From [Muricauda] lutisoli (nom. illeg.) (GTDB lineage: Bacteria; Bacteroidota; Bacteroidia; Flavobacteriales; Flavobacteriaceae): DNA of 64,000 bases. Below, piece by piece: positions 44,078-53,587 of this stretch. Location: assembly GCF_017313105.1 (NCBI RefSeq), contig NZ_JAFLND010000001.1, positions 372,001 to 436,000 on the forward strand, read 5' to 3'. The notes beneath the pieces were generated by a model. That model saw only the letters and a program-made list of their open reading frames with translations. It did no database searches and was not told the DNA's origin. How positions within the stretch are numbered: position 1 is the stretch's first letter; every line of letters starts with the position of its first letter. The translations under genes were made by a program, and so were the position numbers.

Positions 44078-44893
44078 TTAAACCGCTACATCATGTTCTC
44101 TGAGGGCGTTGTTCAACGAAGTCTTCTTGTCCGTGCTTTCCTTTCGCTTACCAATAATCAACGCGCAGGGTACTTGATAATCACCTGCTGGAAATTTTTT
44201 GGTATAACTTCCGGGAATCACAACAGATCTAGCTGGAACGCGACCTTTCAATTCTATGGGTTTATCTCCGGTTACATCTATTATTTTGGTTGATGCCGTC
44301 AAAACCACATTGGCACCTAAAACGGCCTCTTTTTCTACACGAACACCTTCCACAACAATACATCTGGAGCCGATAAAGGCATTATCTTCAATGATCACGG
44401 GAGCGGCTTGTAGAGGTTCCAATACGCCACCGATACCAACACCACCACTTAAGTGGACATTTTTACCGATTTGTGCACAACTTCCCACCGTGGCCCAAGT
44501 ATCCACCATGGTCCCTTCATCTACGTAGGCACCAATGTTCACATAACTAGGCATCAAAATAGTGCCTTTGGAAATGTAGGCCCCGTGCCTTGCAACTGCA
44601 TGGGGAACTACGCGAACACCCTTTTCTTTATATCCTTTTTTCAATGGGATTTTATCATGATATTCAAAAATACCGGCTTCAAGTACTTCCATTTTTTGTA
44701 TGGGAAAATATAGCACTACGGCCTTTTTAACCCATTCGTTGATTTGCCAACCATCTTCCGTAGGTTCGGCGCAACGCAATTCACCTATATCTATTAAGTC
44801 TATTACTTCACGAATGGCAATTTGAGTTTTTTCATCTTCCAACAACTCCCTATTGTCCCACGCTTGTTCTATCAGCGATCTTAATCCTGTCAT
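44078..44893 (-). CDS. dapD: 2,3,4,5-tetrahydropyridine-2,6-dicarboxylate N-succinyltransferase
   Basis: From ATG 44893 it is 271 residues with the family's left-handed beta-helix: the GVRVVPHAVARHGAYISKGTILMPSYVNIGAYVDEGTMVDTWATVGSCAQIGKNVHLSGGVGIGGV stretch is definitive. It makes N-succinyl-amino-ketopimelate in DAP/lysine synthesis, using succinyl-CoA. The start is decided by the promoter: TATCTTTG (minus, 44911-44918) lies inside a possible longer reading frame to 44926 and 17 nt before 44893. lysA is at 24778. Confidence 0.96.
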   Translation of the reverse strand: MTGLRSLIEQAWDNRELLEDEKTQIAIREVIDLIDIGELRCAEPTEDGWQINEWVKKAVVLYFPIQKMEVLEAGIFEYHDKIPLKKGYKEKGVRVVPHAVARHGAYISKGTILMPSYVNIGAYVDEGTMVDTWATVGSCAQIGKNVHLSGGVGIGGVLEPLQAAPVIIEDNAFIGSRCIVVEGVRVEKEAVLGANVVLTASTKIIDVTGDKPIELKGRVPARSVVIPGSYTKKFPAGDYQVPCALIIGKRKESTDKKTSLNNALREHDVAV

Positions 44894-44910
44894 TTTTCTT
44901 AAAGTTTTGA

Positions 44911-44918
44911 CAAAGATA
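44911..44918 (-). promoter_or_regulatory. -7 promoter box TATCTTTG of dapD
   Basis: Perfect TAnnTTTG box on the minus strand, 17 nt before the ATG at 44893. Confidence 0.6.
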
Positions 44919-44972
44919 AGCCCCATGGCAGAATTATGCCCCCCATTTTTAAGCGCATAACATTTTTAAGGT

Positions 44973-44980
44973 TATTTTTG
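44973..44980 (+). promoter_or_regulatory. -7 promoter box TATTTTTG of ruvX
   Basis: Perfect TAnnTTTG box 13 nt before the TTG start at 44994, giving a very short leader. Confidence 0.5.
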
Positions 44981-44993
44981 CCAAAAAATTATT

Positions 44994-45404
44994 TTGGCTA
45001 GAATTTTAGCTTTGGATTTTGGAAAAGTAAGGACCGGTATCGCAGTTACCGACGAACTCCAGTTGATCGCTTCTGGGCTTACGACGGTGGAAACCAAGGA
45101 CCTTTTGAATTTTCTGAAGGAGTATTTAAAAAAGGAAACCGTTGAGCTTTTTGTGGTGGGCTTGCCAAAACAAATGGACAATACGGCCTCTGAGTCGGAA
45201 GCGCTTATCCAAGAATTTTTGAAAAAGCTGAAAGCCAATTTCCCTTCAGTTCCAGTGGAGCGCCAAGATGAACGGTTTACATCCAAAATGGCGTTCCAGT
45301 CCATGTTGGACAGCGGAATGAAAAAGAAGAAGAGAAGGGACAAGGCCCTAGTCGATGAAATAAGTGCCACGCTTATATTGCAGGCCTACATAAACAGATT
45401 TTGA
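44994..45404 (+). CDS. ruvX: Holliday junction resolvase RuvX (YqgF)
   Basis: This 136-residue RNase-H-fold protein has the family's start ARILALDFGKVRTGIAVTDEL (Asp8 and the GxxRTG), VVGLPKQMDN (Pro-Lys region), ERQDERFTSK and the KALVDEISATLILQAYI end. The first codon is TTG: the conserved MARILA start fits only 44994. It resolves Holliday junctions or processes rRNA ends in other bacteria. def starts 3 nt later. Confidence 0.93.
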   Translation: MARILALDFGKVRTGIAVTDELQLIASGLTTVETKDLLNFLKEYLKKETVELFVVGLPKQMDNTASESEALIQEFLKKLKANFPSVPVERQDERFTSKMAFQSMLDSGMKKKKRRDKALVDEISATLILQAYINRF

Positions 45405-45407
45405 TTT

Positions 45408-45998
45408 ATGATTTTACCCATAGTAGCTTACGGAGACCCCGTTTTGCGAAAAAAAGCAAAAGATATCACATCCGATTATCCAAAACTGGATGAACTGATG
45501 ACAAACATGTGGGAGACCATGTACAATGCTCATGGCGTTGGTTTGGCTGCCCCACAGGTAGGACTTCCCATACGAATGTTTATGGTGGACACCACACCTT
45601 TTGCGGATGATGATGAATTGACCGAAGCCGAACAGAAACAACTCGATGGATTCAAAAAAGTGTTCATCAACGCCAGGATTGAAGAGGAAAATGGCAAGGA
45701 GTGGGACTTTAACGAAGGTTGTTTGAGCATCCCGGATATCCGTGAAGATGTAAAACGTAAGCCCGAAATCACCATTACATATTTGGATGAGGATTTTAAA
45801 GAACACACTGAAACCTTTGATGGCCTGTTGGCTCGGGTGATTCAGCACGAATACGACCACATCGAGGGCATTTTGTTCACCGATAAGCTCTCATCCTTAA
45901 GAAAACGACTTTTAAAAAGCCGATTGGAAAAGATTTCCAAAGGAAAAATCAATGTGGATTACCGAATGAGGTTTCCCAATATCAAAAAAGGACGTTAA
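45408..45998 (+). CDS. def: Peptide deformylase
   Basis: This 196-residue metalloenzyme has all three zinc-site motifs: GVGLAAPQ (43-50), EGCLS (103-107; Cys ligand) and HEYDH (147-151; two His and the catalytic Glu). It removes the formyl group from nascent proteins. Co-transcribed with ruvX (3-nt gap), an arrangement seen in other flavobacteria. Confidence 0.97.
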   Translation: MILPIVAYGDPVLRKKAKDITSDYPKLDELMTNMWETMYNAHGVGLAAPQVGLPIRMFMVDTTPFADDDELTEAEQKQLDGFKKVFINARIEEENGKEWDFNEGCLSIPDIREDVKRKPEITITYLDEDFKEHTETFDGLLARVIQHEYDHIEGILFTDKLSSLRKRLLKSRLEKISKGKINVDYRMRFPNIKKGR

Positions 45999-46024
45999 AA
46001 AAATCGCTATTTGCGATAAAAACA

Positions 46025-46032
46025 TATTTTTG
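46025..46032 (+). promoter_or_regulatory. -7 promoter box TATTTTTG of the DUF5606 gene
   Basis: Perfect TAnnTTTG box 21 nt before the ATG. Confidence 0.55.
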
Positions 46033-46053
46033 CGCCCATAAATTACTATTTGA

Positions 46054-46497
46054 ATGGCATTAGAAAAGATTTTATCTATTGGAGGTAAACCGGGACTTTA
46101 CAAATTATTGACCCAAACCCGAGGTGGCTTTGTTGGCGAATCCCTATTGGATGGCAAACGTGTAACCGTTGGTTTAAGAAGCAATGTAAGCGTATTGTCC
46201 GAAATAGCCATTTACACCTTGGAAGAGGAACTTCCCTTGCGAGAAGTGTTCCAAAAAATCAAGGAAAAAGAAGGGGGTGAAAAAACATCCATCAGCCACA
46301 AGGCCGAAAAAATCGAATTGGAAGAGTATTTCTTCGAAGTGCTTCCCAATTATGATGAGGACAGGGTGTACGCTAGTGACATCAAAAAGATCATACAGTG
46401 GTACAACATCCTTCTCGACAACAACATTACTGACTTTGTTGAAGACGAAAAGGATGCTGAAGAACCTACCGTGTCTGCCTCCGAAGAGGAAGAATAA
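46054..46497 (+). CDS. DUF5606 protein
   Basis: This 147-residue protein matches DUF5606 from the start LEKILSIGGKPGLYKLLTQTRGGFVGESLLDGKRVTVG. The C-terminal tail is acidic (EDEKDAEEPTVSASEEEE). The family is nearly restricted to Bacteroidota and has no known function. It is monocistronic, downstream of def and convergent with the GH20 gene by 3 nt. Confidence 0.88.
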   Translation: MALEKILSIGGKPGLYKLLTQTRGGFVGESLLDGKRVTVGLRSNVSVLSEIAIYTLEEELPLREVFQKIKEKEGGEKTSISHKAEKIELEEYFFEVLPNYDEDRVYASDIKKIIQWYNILLDNNITDFVEDEKDAEEPTVSASEEEE

Positions 46498-46500
46498 ACA

Positions 46501-48078
46501 CTATTCTTTTTTCCAATCCACCAATTTTGTTGGATAATAATTGATTTCCATGGCTTCCAAATACGGAGCTTGTGCAGCTAGGCGCTCTTTGTAGTCATCC
46601 CAATTAAGGTGTTCGCTTGGAGACCATCCCAATTCGCCGTATCCGATCAATCTTGGGAATGCCAAATATTCCAATTCGGATCCGTTGCTAATGGTCTCTG
46701 ACCATAGCGGAGCTTCAATTCCTAGAATATTTTCTTTGGCCAGCCCTTCAACATAGGTTTCCGGATCCCATTTGTACCCGACATCGACTGGGATGTAACC
46801 TGCCCAGTGCAATCCGTATTCCGAAATGGAATCGTATTGCATGTCCAAATAGGCCTTCTTGGCAGGCGATATTATAATTTTAGAACCATTTTCAGCAGCC
46901 TTCAAAGCATTTTCAGGTTCGTTCCAGAGTTGCGCAATGGAGTTGGGGTCGAGTTCCGCCTGTGCGATTTCGTTCCAGCCAATCATTCTTTTGTTGTGCT
47001 TTTGCACAATTTCTTCCACTTTTTCCACAAAAAGAATGTAGTCGCTCTTTTTGGTTACATGGCTTTCATCGCCACCAATATGAAAATAGGGACCAGGTGT
47101 CATCGCTGCAATCTCGCCGATCACATCATCCAAAAAGCTGTAAACGGTGTCTTTTTTAGCATCAAAAGAGCTGTAGCCTACTTTCATGTCGGTTCTGACC
47201 CGCGGAGTTTCTGCCCCGGCATAATGCAAAAAGGGATAACTCAAGGATGCCGCATTGGTGTGTCCCGGCATATCAATTTCCGGTACAATGGTAATATGTC
47301 TGTCCGCAGCATAGGCCACAATGTCTTTGTATTGTTCTTGCGTGTAAAATCCGCCTTCGCCGCCACCAACTTCGCTGGCACCACCAACTTCAGTAAGTTT
47401 TGGCCAAGATTTAATTTCAATGCGCCATCCCTGATCATCGGATAGGTGCAAATGCAATGTGTTGAATTTGTAGTATGCCAAGGCATCAATGTATTTTTTG
47501 ACTTCATCCACGGTAAAAAAGTGCCGGGACACGTCCAACATGGAACTGCGATATCCGTATTTTGGAGCATCCATGATCTTGCCCGATGGAATTACCCAAA
47601 TGGGACGGTCCGTTAACGTGTCATTACTTTGTTCCGGAATAAGCTGGCGAATGGTCTGTATACCTCTAAAGGCACCTGCGGCAGTTTTAGCGTTCAATAA
47701 AATAGAATCCCTTTTTATATAAAGTTGATAGGCTTCAGGACTTTCCAAATCCACACTATCGGATTGGTTGATGTAGATCAATCGCTCCAAATTATCTTCG
47801 GATGCTGCGTTTACAGCAAGATCAAGTCCTGTTTTGGACTTTATGTTCCCGGCTAAAAATTGCCCTACTTTCTCAAATTCGGGATTTGTCGTCGAAGTAT
47901 AAATAGCGGTTTTGGCATCCAGCCCAAAAGCACTCCCCGTAGGAATGGTTTTTATGGGTTTTGGAATCAAAGGAGCATTGGCTAGGTCTGTTTTGGGAAA
48001 ATTGATTTCCTCTTTTTCGGTTTGGCAAGCTGCCATGCAGATAACTGCAACGAACAGCAAAATTGATCTGTAAATCAC
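46501..48078 (-). CDS. GH20 beta-N-acetylhexosaminidase lipoprotein
   Basis: This 525-residue enzyme starts with a GTG at 48078 and has a lipobox MAAC (Cys18), so it sits in the envelope. A GH20b-type N-terminal domain precedes the catalytic barrel with HLHLSDDQGWRIEI and the acid pair Asp337-Glu338 in HIGGDESH. It releases terminal GlcNAc/GalNAc from glycans or chitin oligosaccharides. It is the third gene of bglX-SGNH-GH20. Confidence 0.94.
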   Translation of the reverse strand: MIYRSILLFVAVICMAACQTEKEEINFPKTDLANAPLIPKPIKTIPTGSAFGLDAKTAIYTSTTNPEFEKVGQFLAGNIKSKTGLDLAVNAASEDNLERLIYINQSDSVDLESPEAYQLYIKRDSILLNAKTAAGAFRGIQTIRQLIPEQSNDTLTDRPIWVIPSGKIMDAPKYGYRSSMLDVSRHFFTVDEVKKYIDALAYYKFNTLHLHLSDDQGWRIEIKSWPKLTEVGGASEVGGGEGGFYTQEQYKDIVAYAADRHITIVPEIDMPGHTNAASLSYPFLHYAGAETPRVRTDMKVGYSSFDAKKDTVYSFLDDVIGEIAAMTPGPYFHIGGDESHVTKKSDYILFVEKVEEIVQKHNKRMIGWNEIAQAELDPNSIAQLWNEPENALKAAENGSKIIISPAKKAYLDMQYDSISEYGLHWAGYIPVDVGYKWDPETYVEGLAKENILGIEAPLWSETISNGSELEYLAFPRLIGYGELGWSPSEHLNWDDYKERLAAQAPYLEAMEINYYPTKLVDWKKE

Positions 48079-48090
48079 GTTTGTTTAGTT

Positions 48091-48729
48091 TTAGTCTATG
48101 TAATTTTTAATAACATCGTACCAGATGTCGTAACCTTTATCGTTCATGTGGAGTCCATCTTCAATAAAGATGTCCTGTTTTACTTTTCTTTTGTCCAACA
48201 TGGGATACCAAACATCCACGAATTCAATCCCCTCTTTTTGGGATGCAAGTCTGTCCAATTTGCGGTTCAAGCGTCGGTATCTACCTCGATACTTCCATCG
48301 GGAAATGCTCGGTTTGGCAGAGATGAGAACAATTTCCATATGCTGGTTCCTCTGTTGAAGCGTGTTCAGAATATGTTCGGCCCTTTTCAATATTTTTCGT
48401 GGTCTCTTCTTGGCGAAAATATCGTTGTCACCTTCATAAATGAAGACTTTAACGGGTTTGTAGTTTAAGATAAGTTCATCCAAATAAAGCTCAAGGTCAG
48501 AAAATTGAGACCCACCAAAACCGGTGTTCAGTACTTGATGTTCTGGAAACCTATCCTGGATATCTTCCCAAAACCGTATGCTGGAACTTCCCGTAAAAAC
48601 AATGGTTTCTTTGGTTTTGTCCCATAATGAGTCGTTTCGTTTTTGTATCTGTTCAACCTCTTTATCAAAAGGCAACTGTGCCTGAGCGGATATGGTCAGG
48701 GTAAAAAATAGTACGAAAAAATATCGCAT
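48091..48729 (-). CDS. SGNH/GDSL hydrolase, secreted
   Basis: This 212-residue protein has a signal peptide (about 1-18) and the SGNH blocks: VFTGSSSIRFWE (block I; Ser in place of GDS), FGGSQFSDLELY, YEGDNDIF (block III) and DGLHMNDKGYDIW (block V catalytic Asp-x-x-His). It cleaves esters, often acetyl groups on sugars, so it may deacetylate the substrate of the flanking glycosidases. It lies 9 nt after bglX and 12 nt before GH20. Confidence 0.9.
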   Translation of the reverse strand: MRYFFVLFFTLTISAQAQLPFDKEVEQIQKRNDSLWDKTKETIVFTGSSSIRFWEDIQDRFPEHQVLNTGFGGSQFSDLELYLDELILNYKPVKVFIYEGDNDIFAKKRPRKILKRAEHILNTLQQRNQHMEIVLISAKPSISRWKYRGRYRRLNRKLDRLASQKEGIEFVDVWYPMLDKRKVKQDIFIEDGLHMNDKGYDIWYDVIKNYID

Positions 48730-48738
48730 CCTTTTGGT

Positions 48739-50994
48739 TTATTTTTTAACGAAGCTGTTTTCCAGTCCTTCCTGTGAATTGGTACCGACCATTACTCCAA
48801 ATTCGCCGGGTTCCACTACAAATTCATAATTGTTGTTGTAGAATCCCAATTCTTTATCGGTCAAGGTAAAAGTAACTTTTTTAGAATTATTCGGGGCCAA
48901 ACTAATTTTTTGAAATCCTTTTAATTCCTTAACGGGCCTTGTCACGCTGGCTACTTTGTCATGGAGATACAATTGAACAACCTCTTCACCTTCAAATTTT
49001 CCAGTATTGGTCACGGTAACCGAAACTTTTATGTTTTCTTGATCTGAAGAATCTATTTCCAAATTAGAGTAACTAAAATCGGTATAACTCAGTCCATAAC
49101 CAAATGGATACAAAGGGGTGTTCTTCTCATCACTGTAGTGCGACCAAAATACGTTTGGCTGATAATTCGGCCTACCGGTGCTATAATGGTTGTAATAGAG
49201 TGGTACTTGTCCAACGCTTCTTGGGAATGTCATAGGCAGTTTGCCGCTTGGGTTGTAGTCACCGAAAACCACCTCGGCAATGGCATTTCCGGTTTGGGTG
49301 CCCAGTTGCCAAGTTTCCAGAATAGCAGGTATATTTTCTGCCTCCCATGGTAAAGTCAATGGCCGCCCATTCATTAGGATCAAGATTACATTTTTATTTA
49401 CTTCATGAACTTTTTTCAATAGTTGCAATTGAAGACCAGGTAGGCCCAATTGCGTTCTACTTCGGCCTTCCCCACTTTGAAATCCATGTTCTCCCAATAC
49501 TATGACCACAAGGTCTGATTCTTTTGCCAATGCTACCGCCTCTTGCATCCCATTGGTATCCGTTTCGTTTACTTCAACATCCATTAAAAAGTTGGCGTCG
49601 CTGTTAAACACTTTAGGTCCTTTGCTGTACGTTATATTTGAATTGTATTTTTTGAGACCTTCCAAAACAGTTACGGCTGTATTGTCATCCGAACCTATTC
49701 GCCAGCTGCCCAGTGGGCTATTGTTGTCATTTGCCAATTCTCCTATTACCGCTATCTTTTTCTGGTTTTTGTTGATGGGAAGCAGGTTTCCTTCATTTTT
49801 TAATAGCACTATGGATTTTTTAGCCATATCCAAAACACCTTTTTGATGGTCTTCGTGGTATAATCTTTCTTTTTCCCTTTCTTCATTACAATATTTGTAG
49901 GGGTCATCAAAAAGTCCAAGCTCATATTTTACCTTGAGTATTCTTTTAACGGCATCATCAATGTATTCTTCACTGACCTTACCCTCTTTCACATTGTTCA
50001 CCAAATGTGTGATGTAGGCCGTGGACTCCATATCCATATCGGAACCGGCATTGGCCGCTAGTTCAGCAGCATGATTCAAATCTTCTGCATACCCGTGTGG
50101 AACAAGCTCTCCTATGGATCCCCAATCAGATATGACAAAACCATCAAAACCCCATTTATCCTTTAAAATATTGCGCTGCAGGTTTTTATCTGCGGTAACG
50201 GGAATTCCATTAAGGAGGTTGAATCCGTTCATCACTGTTTTAACATCGGCATTTACGGCAGCCTCAAAAGGAGGTAATACGGCGTTGTACAATGTGGATG
50301 TCCCTATATCCGCCGTATTGTAATCCCGACCGGCTTCCACAAATCCATAGGCGGCAAAGTGCTTTGCACAGGCAGCAATGGTGTTGGGTTGGGATAAATC
50401 GTCCCCTTGAAAACCTTTAACTCTTGCTTTGGCTATTTGTGACCCCAGGTAGGTGTCTTCACCCGCACCTTCCATGACCCTTCCCCAGCGTGCATCTCGA
50501 GAAATATCCACCATTGGGGCAAAAGTCCAATTAAGACCGACCGCAGAAGCCTCATCTGCAGCAATTTTCGCCGAATTGGCAATGGCCTCCAAATCCCAGC
50601 TGGCAGCTTCGGCCAAAGGTATCGGTGCAACAGTCTTGTATCCATGAATTACATCGAAACCGAAAATTATGGGAATTCCCAATCGGGACTCCTCCACAAC
50701 TAATTTTTGCAACTTTCTTACTTCTTCGGTTCCCGTTACATTCAGCATGGAACCAACCCAGCCTTTCTTTAGATGTTCATATTTTGTGGCCGCATTTCCC
50801 TCTTCCGGAACTGGTCCGGTAACATCCCAAAATCCGTTGTATTGGTTCATTTGACCAACCTTTTCTTCCAAGGTCATTAAGGATAAAAGAGAATCCACTT
50901 TCTGGTCAATGGTCGTATTCTGTCCCATAATCGTACTATTGGAGAGTAAAAAAACGAAGAGTGGAATTAGTAAAAAGCGTTGTTTGGTTTTCAT
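48739..50994 (-). CDS. bglX: GH3 beta-glucosidase (BglX-like)
   Basis: This 751-residue secreted enzyme (signal peptide about 1-24) has the GH3 N-terminal barrel with the nucleophile Asp290 in VISDWGSI, the alpha/beta domain containing the acid/base region near VIVLGEHGFQSGEGRSRT, and the C-terminal fibronectin-like domain (VTVTNTGKFEGEEVVQLYLHD). It cleaves beta-glucosides, probably in the periplasm. It heads the operon with SGNH and GH20 hydrolases. Confidence 0.94.
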   Translation of the reverse strand: MKTKQRFLLIPLFVFLLSNSTIMGQNTTIDQKVDSLLSLMTLEEKVGQMNQYNGFWDVTGPVPEEGNAATKYEHLKKGWVGSMLNVTGTEEVRKLQKLVVEESRLGIPIIFGFDVIHGYKTVAPIPLAEAASWDLEAIANSAKIAADEASAVGLNWTFAPMVDISRDARWGRVMEGAGEDTYLGSQIAKARVKGFQGDDLSQPNTIAACAKHFAAYGFVEAGRDYNTADIGTSTLYNAVLPPFEAAVNADVKTVMNGFNLLNGIPVTADKNLQRNILKDKWGFDGFVISDWGSIGELVPHGYAEDLNHAAELAANAGSDMDMESTAYITHLVNNVKEGKVSEEYIDDAVKRILKVKYELGLFDDPYKYCNEEREKERLYHEDHQKGVLDMAKKSIVLLKNEGNLLPINKNQKKIAVIGELANDNNSPLGSWRIGSDDNTAVTVLEGLKKYNSNITYSKGPKVFNSDANFLMDVEVNETDTNGMQEAVALAKESDLVVIVLGEHGFQSGEGRSRTQLGLPGLQLQLLKKVHEVNKNVILILMNGRPLTLPWEAENIPAILETWQLGTQTGNAIAEVVFGDYNPSGKLPMTFPRSVGQVPLYYNHYSTGRPNYQPNVFWSHYSDEKNTPLYPFGYGLSYTDFSYSNLEIDSSDQENIKVSVTVTNTGKFEGEEVVQLYLHDKVASVTRPVKELKGFQKISLAPNNSKKVTFTLTDKELGFYNNNYEFVVEPGEFGVMVGTNSQEGLENSFVKK

Positions 50995-51075
50995 ATTGTG
51001 GTCGTGTTATAAAGCTAATTTGTGGACTTATAAAAATAGGATAAAATTCTATCATGCCCTAATGTGAGGTCTTCG

Positions 51076-51083
51076 TATTTTTG
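51076..51083 (+). promoter_or_regulatory. -7 promoter box TATTTTTG of mazG
   Basis: Perfect TAnnTTTG box 16 nt before the ATG at 51100; it lies inside a longer reading frame that opens at GTG 51064, which therefore is not the start. Confidence 0.55.
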
Positions 51084-51099
51084 GTCAAAATTAAAAGCC

Positions 51100-51873
51100 A
51101 TGAACACTAGATCGGAACAGTTGGCAGCCTTTGACCGCCTTTTGACCATTATGGATGAATTGCGAGAACAATGCCCATGGGACAAAAAACAGACCATGCA
51201 AACCCTTCGCCATTTGACCATTGAGGAGACTTATGAATTGGGCGATGCCATACTGGACAATGATCTTGATGAAGTAAAAAAGGAATTGGGCGATATTTTG
51301 TTGCACATTGTTTTTTATGCCAAAATTGGTTCTGAAACACAGGATTTTGATATTGCCGATGTGGCCAACGGCATATGTGAGAAGCTCATTAACAGGCATC
51401 CGCATATTTATGGTGATGTGAAGGTGGAGAATGAAGAGGAGGTAAAGCAGAATTGGGAAAACATTAAACTTAAGGAAGGCAAAAAGAGTGTGCTCGAAGG
51501 TGTGCCCAATGGTTTGCCGTCCTTGGTCAAAGCCAATAGAATTCAAGATAAAGTGGCTGGTGTGGGTTTTGATTGGGAAAGGCCTGAACAGGTTTTCGAG
51601 AAGTTGAAAGAGGAGTTGGGAGAGCTACAAGAAGAGGTGGAGGCCAATAATGCCGATCAAATGGAGTCCGAATTCGGAGATGTGCTATTCTCTATGGTAA
51701 ATTATGCCCGTTTTTTAAAGATCAACCCAGAAAATGCATTGGAACGAACCAATAAAAAGTTTATCAAACGCTTTCAATATTTGGAGCAAAAAGCCAAAGA
51801 AGCAGGAAAACGCATGAGCGACATGACCTTGGCCGAAATGGATGTATACTGGGAAGAGGCGAAGCAGTTGTAA
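51100..51873 (+). CDS. mazG: Nucleoside triphosphate pyrophosphohydrolase MazG
   Basis: From ATG 51100 it is 257 residues with two MazG domains: CPWDKKQTMQTLRHLTIEETYELGDAI (first domain's Glu-x-x-Glu-type site) and the second with FEKLKEELGELQEEVEANN, FGDVLFSMVNYARFL. It hydrolyses abnormal or all NTPs to NMPs. Promoter and start were decided by the -7 box at 51076-51083. Confidence 0.94.
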   Translation: MNTRSEQLAAFDRLLTIMDELREQCPWDKKQTMQTLRHLTIEETYELGDAILDNDLDEVKKELGDILLHIVFYAKIGSETQDFDIADVANGICEKLINRHPHIYGDVKVENEEEVKQNWENIKLKEGKKSVLEGVPNGLPSLVKANRIQDKVAGVGFDWERPEQVFEKLKEELGELQEEVEANNADQMESEFGDVLFSMVNYARFLKINPENALERTNKKFIKRFQYLEQKAKEAGKRMSDMTLAEMDVYWEEAKQL

Positions 51874-51924
51874 ATTTATCCATTATCTAACATTGCCGAC
51901 CCTCTAAATTGTGGGCAAACTATC

Positions 51925-51932
51925 TATATTTG
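51925..51932 (+). promoter_or_regulatory. -7 promoter box TATATTTG of the MATE gene
   Basis: Perfect TAnnTTTG box 22 nt before the GTG start. Confidence 0.55.
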
Positions 51933-51954
51933 CCATCCTTTTTAAACATCCGCT

Positions 51955-53322
51955 GTGTTTCAAAACTACACCAAAGAGTTTGCCTATAACCTTAAGTTGT
52001 CCTATCCCGTTATTTTAGGGATGCTGGGGCACACATTTGTGGCCTTTGCCGACAATATTATGGTGGGGCAATTGGGTACGGCGGAACTGGCTGCCGTTTC
52101 GTTGGGGAACAGTTTTGTTTTTATTGCAATGTCCCTTGGAATTGGGTTTTCCACTGCTATTACGCCCTTGGTGGCCGAAGCAGATGGGGCAAAAGATCAA
52201 ATGGCCGGCAAAAGCGCTTTAAAACATGGTTTGGTACTTTGTACCATATTGGGCCTGTCCCTTTTTGGGCTGATTCAAATATCCAAGCCTTTGATGCATC
52301 ATATGGAGCAGCCTCCCGAGGTGGTGGAGCTGGCCATGCCCTATTTGGATTTAGTGGCATTTTCGTTGGTGCCTTTAATCATATTCCAGGCTTTTAAACA
52401 ATTCTCCGAGGGACTCTCACAGACCAAATATCCCATGTACGCCACCATAGTGGCCAACGTGGTGAACATTACGCTGAACTATCTTTTCATTTTTGGTTCT
52501 TTTGGATTCCCTAAACTTGGTGTTGTGGGAGCTGCGGTGGGAACTTTGGCATCGAGGGTAATTATGGTTGCTTTTATCTGGTACTTGCTGAAACGAAAAA
52601 AGAAGTTTGAATACTACGTTACCCATTTCAATTTTAGGGAAATTGAGAAAAAAGTAATGAAGAAGATTGTCAGTCTTGGTTTTCCATCCGCATTACAGAT
52701 GTTTTTTGAGGTAGCTATTTTTACCGCGGCCATTTGGTTGAGCGGTGTTCTGGGAAAAAATGCACAAGCGGCCAACCAGATTGCCTTGAACTTGAGCAGT
52801 ATGACCTTTATGGTGGGCATGGGATTGAGCGTTGCCGCGATAGTCCGTGTAGGAAACCAAAAAGGGCTTCGAAATTATATGGAGTTAAAACGAATCGCAG
52901 AGTCGGTGTTTTTCCTTACACTTCTTGTGGAAATAGCTTTCGCAGCCATTTTCCTGCTAGGAAGGCATTGGTTCCCCACCATTTATTTGGATGTGGACGA
53001 TATTGCGAATCAAGCTGATAATACCGAAGTGATTTTTATTGCGGCCAAATTATTGTTGGTGGCAGCCTTTTTCCAGATTTCTGATGGACTTCAAGTGGTT
53101 GTTTTAGGAGCTTTGCGAGGGCTGCAGGATGTCAGGATACCTACGCTGATAACTTTTATCGCCTATTGGTTGATTGGTTTCCCCATCAGTTATTATTTGG
53201 GATTGCACACAAGTTTTGAAAGTACAGGGATTTGGATCGGATTGTTGTCGGGGCTTACTGCATCGGCTGTAATGTTGTATCTTCGATTCAACTTTATGAC
53301 CAAAAAATTGATAGCACACTAA
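51955..53322 (+). CDS. MATE-family multidrug/toxin efflux transporter
   Basis: This 455-residue membrane protein of about 12 helices has the MATE signature PVILGMLGHTFVAFADNIMVGQLG in helix 1 and the two-fold MATE repeat (second half starting near residue 240 with SLGFPSALQMFFEVAIFT). It exports cationic drugs with Na+ or H+. The start is GTG at 51955. It is followed by a small acidic protein gene at 38 nt. Confidence 0.92.
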   Translation: MFQNYTKEFAYNLKLSYPVILGMLGHTFVAFADNIMVGQLGTAELAAVSLGNSFVFIAMSLGIGFSTAITPLVAEADGAKDQMAGKSALKHGLVLCTILGLSLFGLIQISKPLMHHMEQPPEVVELAMPYLDLVAFSLVPLIIFQAFKQFSEGLSQTKYPMYATIVANVVNITLNYLFIFGSFGFPKLGVVGAAVGTLASRVIMVAFIWYLLKRKKKFEYYVTHFNFREIEKKVMKKIVSLGFPSALQMFFEVAIFTAAIWLSGVLGKNAQAANQIALNLSSMTFMVGMGLSVAAIVRVGNQKGLRNYMELKRIAESVFFLTLLVEIAFAAIFLLGRHWFPTIYLDVDDIANQADNTEVIFIAAKLLLVAAFFQISDGLQVVVLGALRGLQDVRIPTLITFIAYWLIGFPISYYLGLHTSFESTGIWIGLLSGLTASAVMLYLRFNFMTKKLIAH

Positions 53323-53359
53323 GAGGATTTCCACAAGGGTGGAATCAAAATATGAACGC

Positions 53360-53587
53360 ATGGAACTACCTAAATTTTTATTGGCCGACAATACGGATCA
53401 TCCCGAGGCCATTTTTATTGTCCATACCGAATACCCACGGTTCATCATCAATCTAGAAAATGATGAAGTGGAATGGATGGAAGAATTCTCCAAACAAGAT
53501 GAAGCCGATTTAATGGAAGAGGCCGAAAACTTGATTGAGGCCGCTAACGCTTTTTATGATCGAGAAGTCTCCAGATACGACCAATAA
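53360..53587 (+). CDS. Small acidic conserved protein, unknown
   Basis: From ATG 53360 it is 75 residues. Features: LPKFLLADNTDHPEAIFIVHTEYPRFIINLENDEVEWMEEF followed by an acidic helical stretch. It is a plausible flavobacterial conserved protein with no assigned function. Its stop TAA overlaps the PAP2 ATG by 1 nt (TAATG), so it is translationally coupled to the PAP2 gene. Confidence 0.72.
   Translation: MELPKFLLADNTDHPEAIFIVHTEYPRFIINLENDEVEWMEEFSKQDEADLMEEAENLIEAANAFYDREVSRYDQ

Noticed and set aside
46807..47445. 212-residue open frame on the plus strand inside the GH20 gene
   Set aside because: It lies opposite the GH20 catalytic domain, with no promoter or motif.
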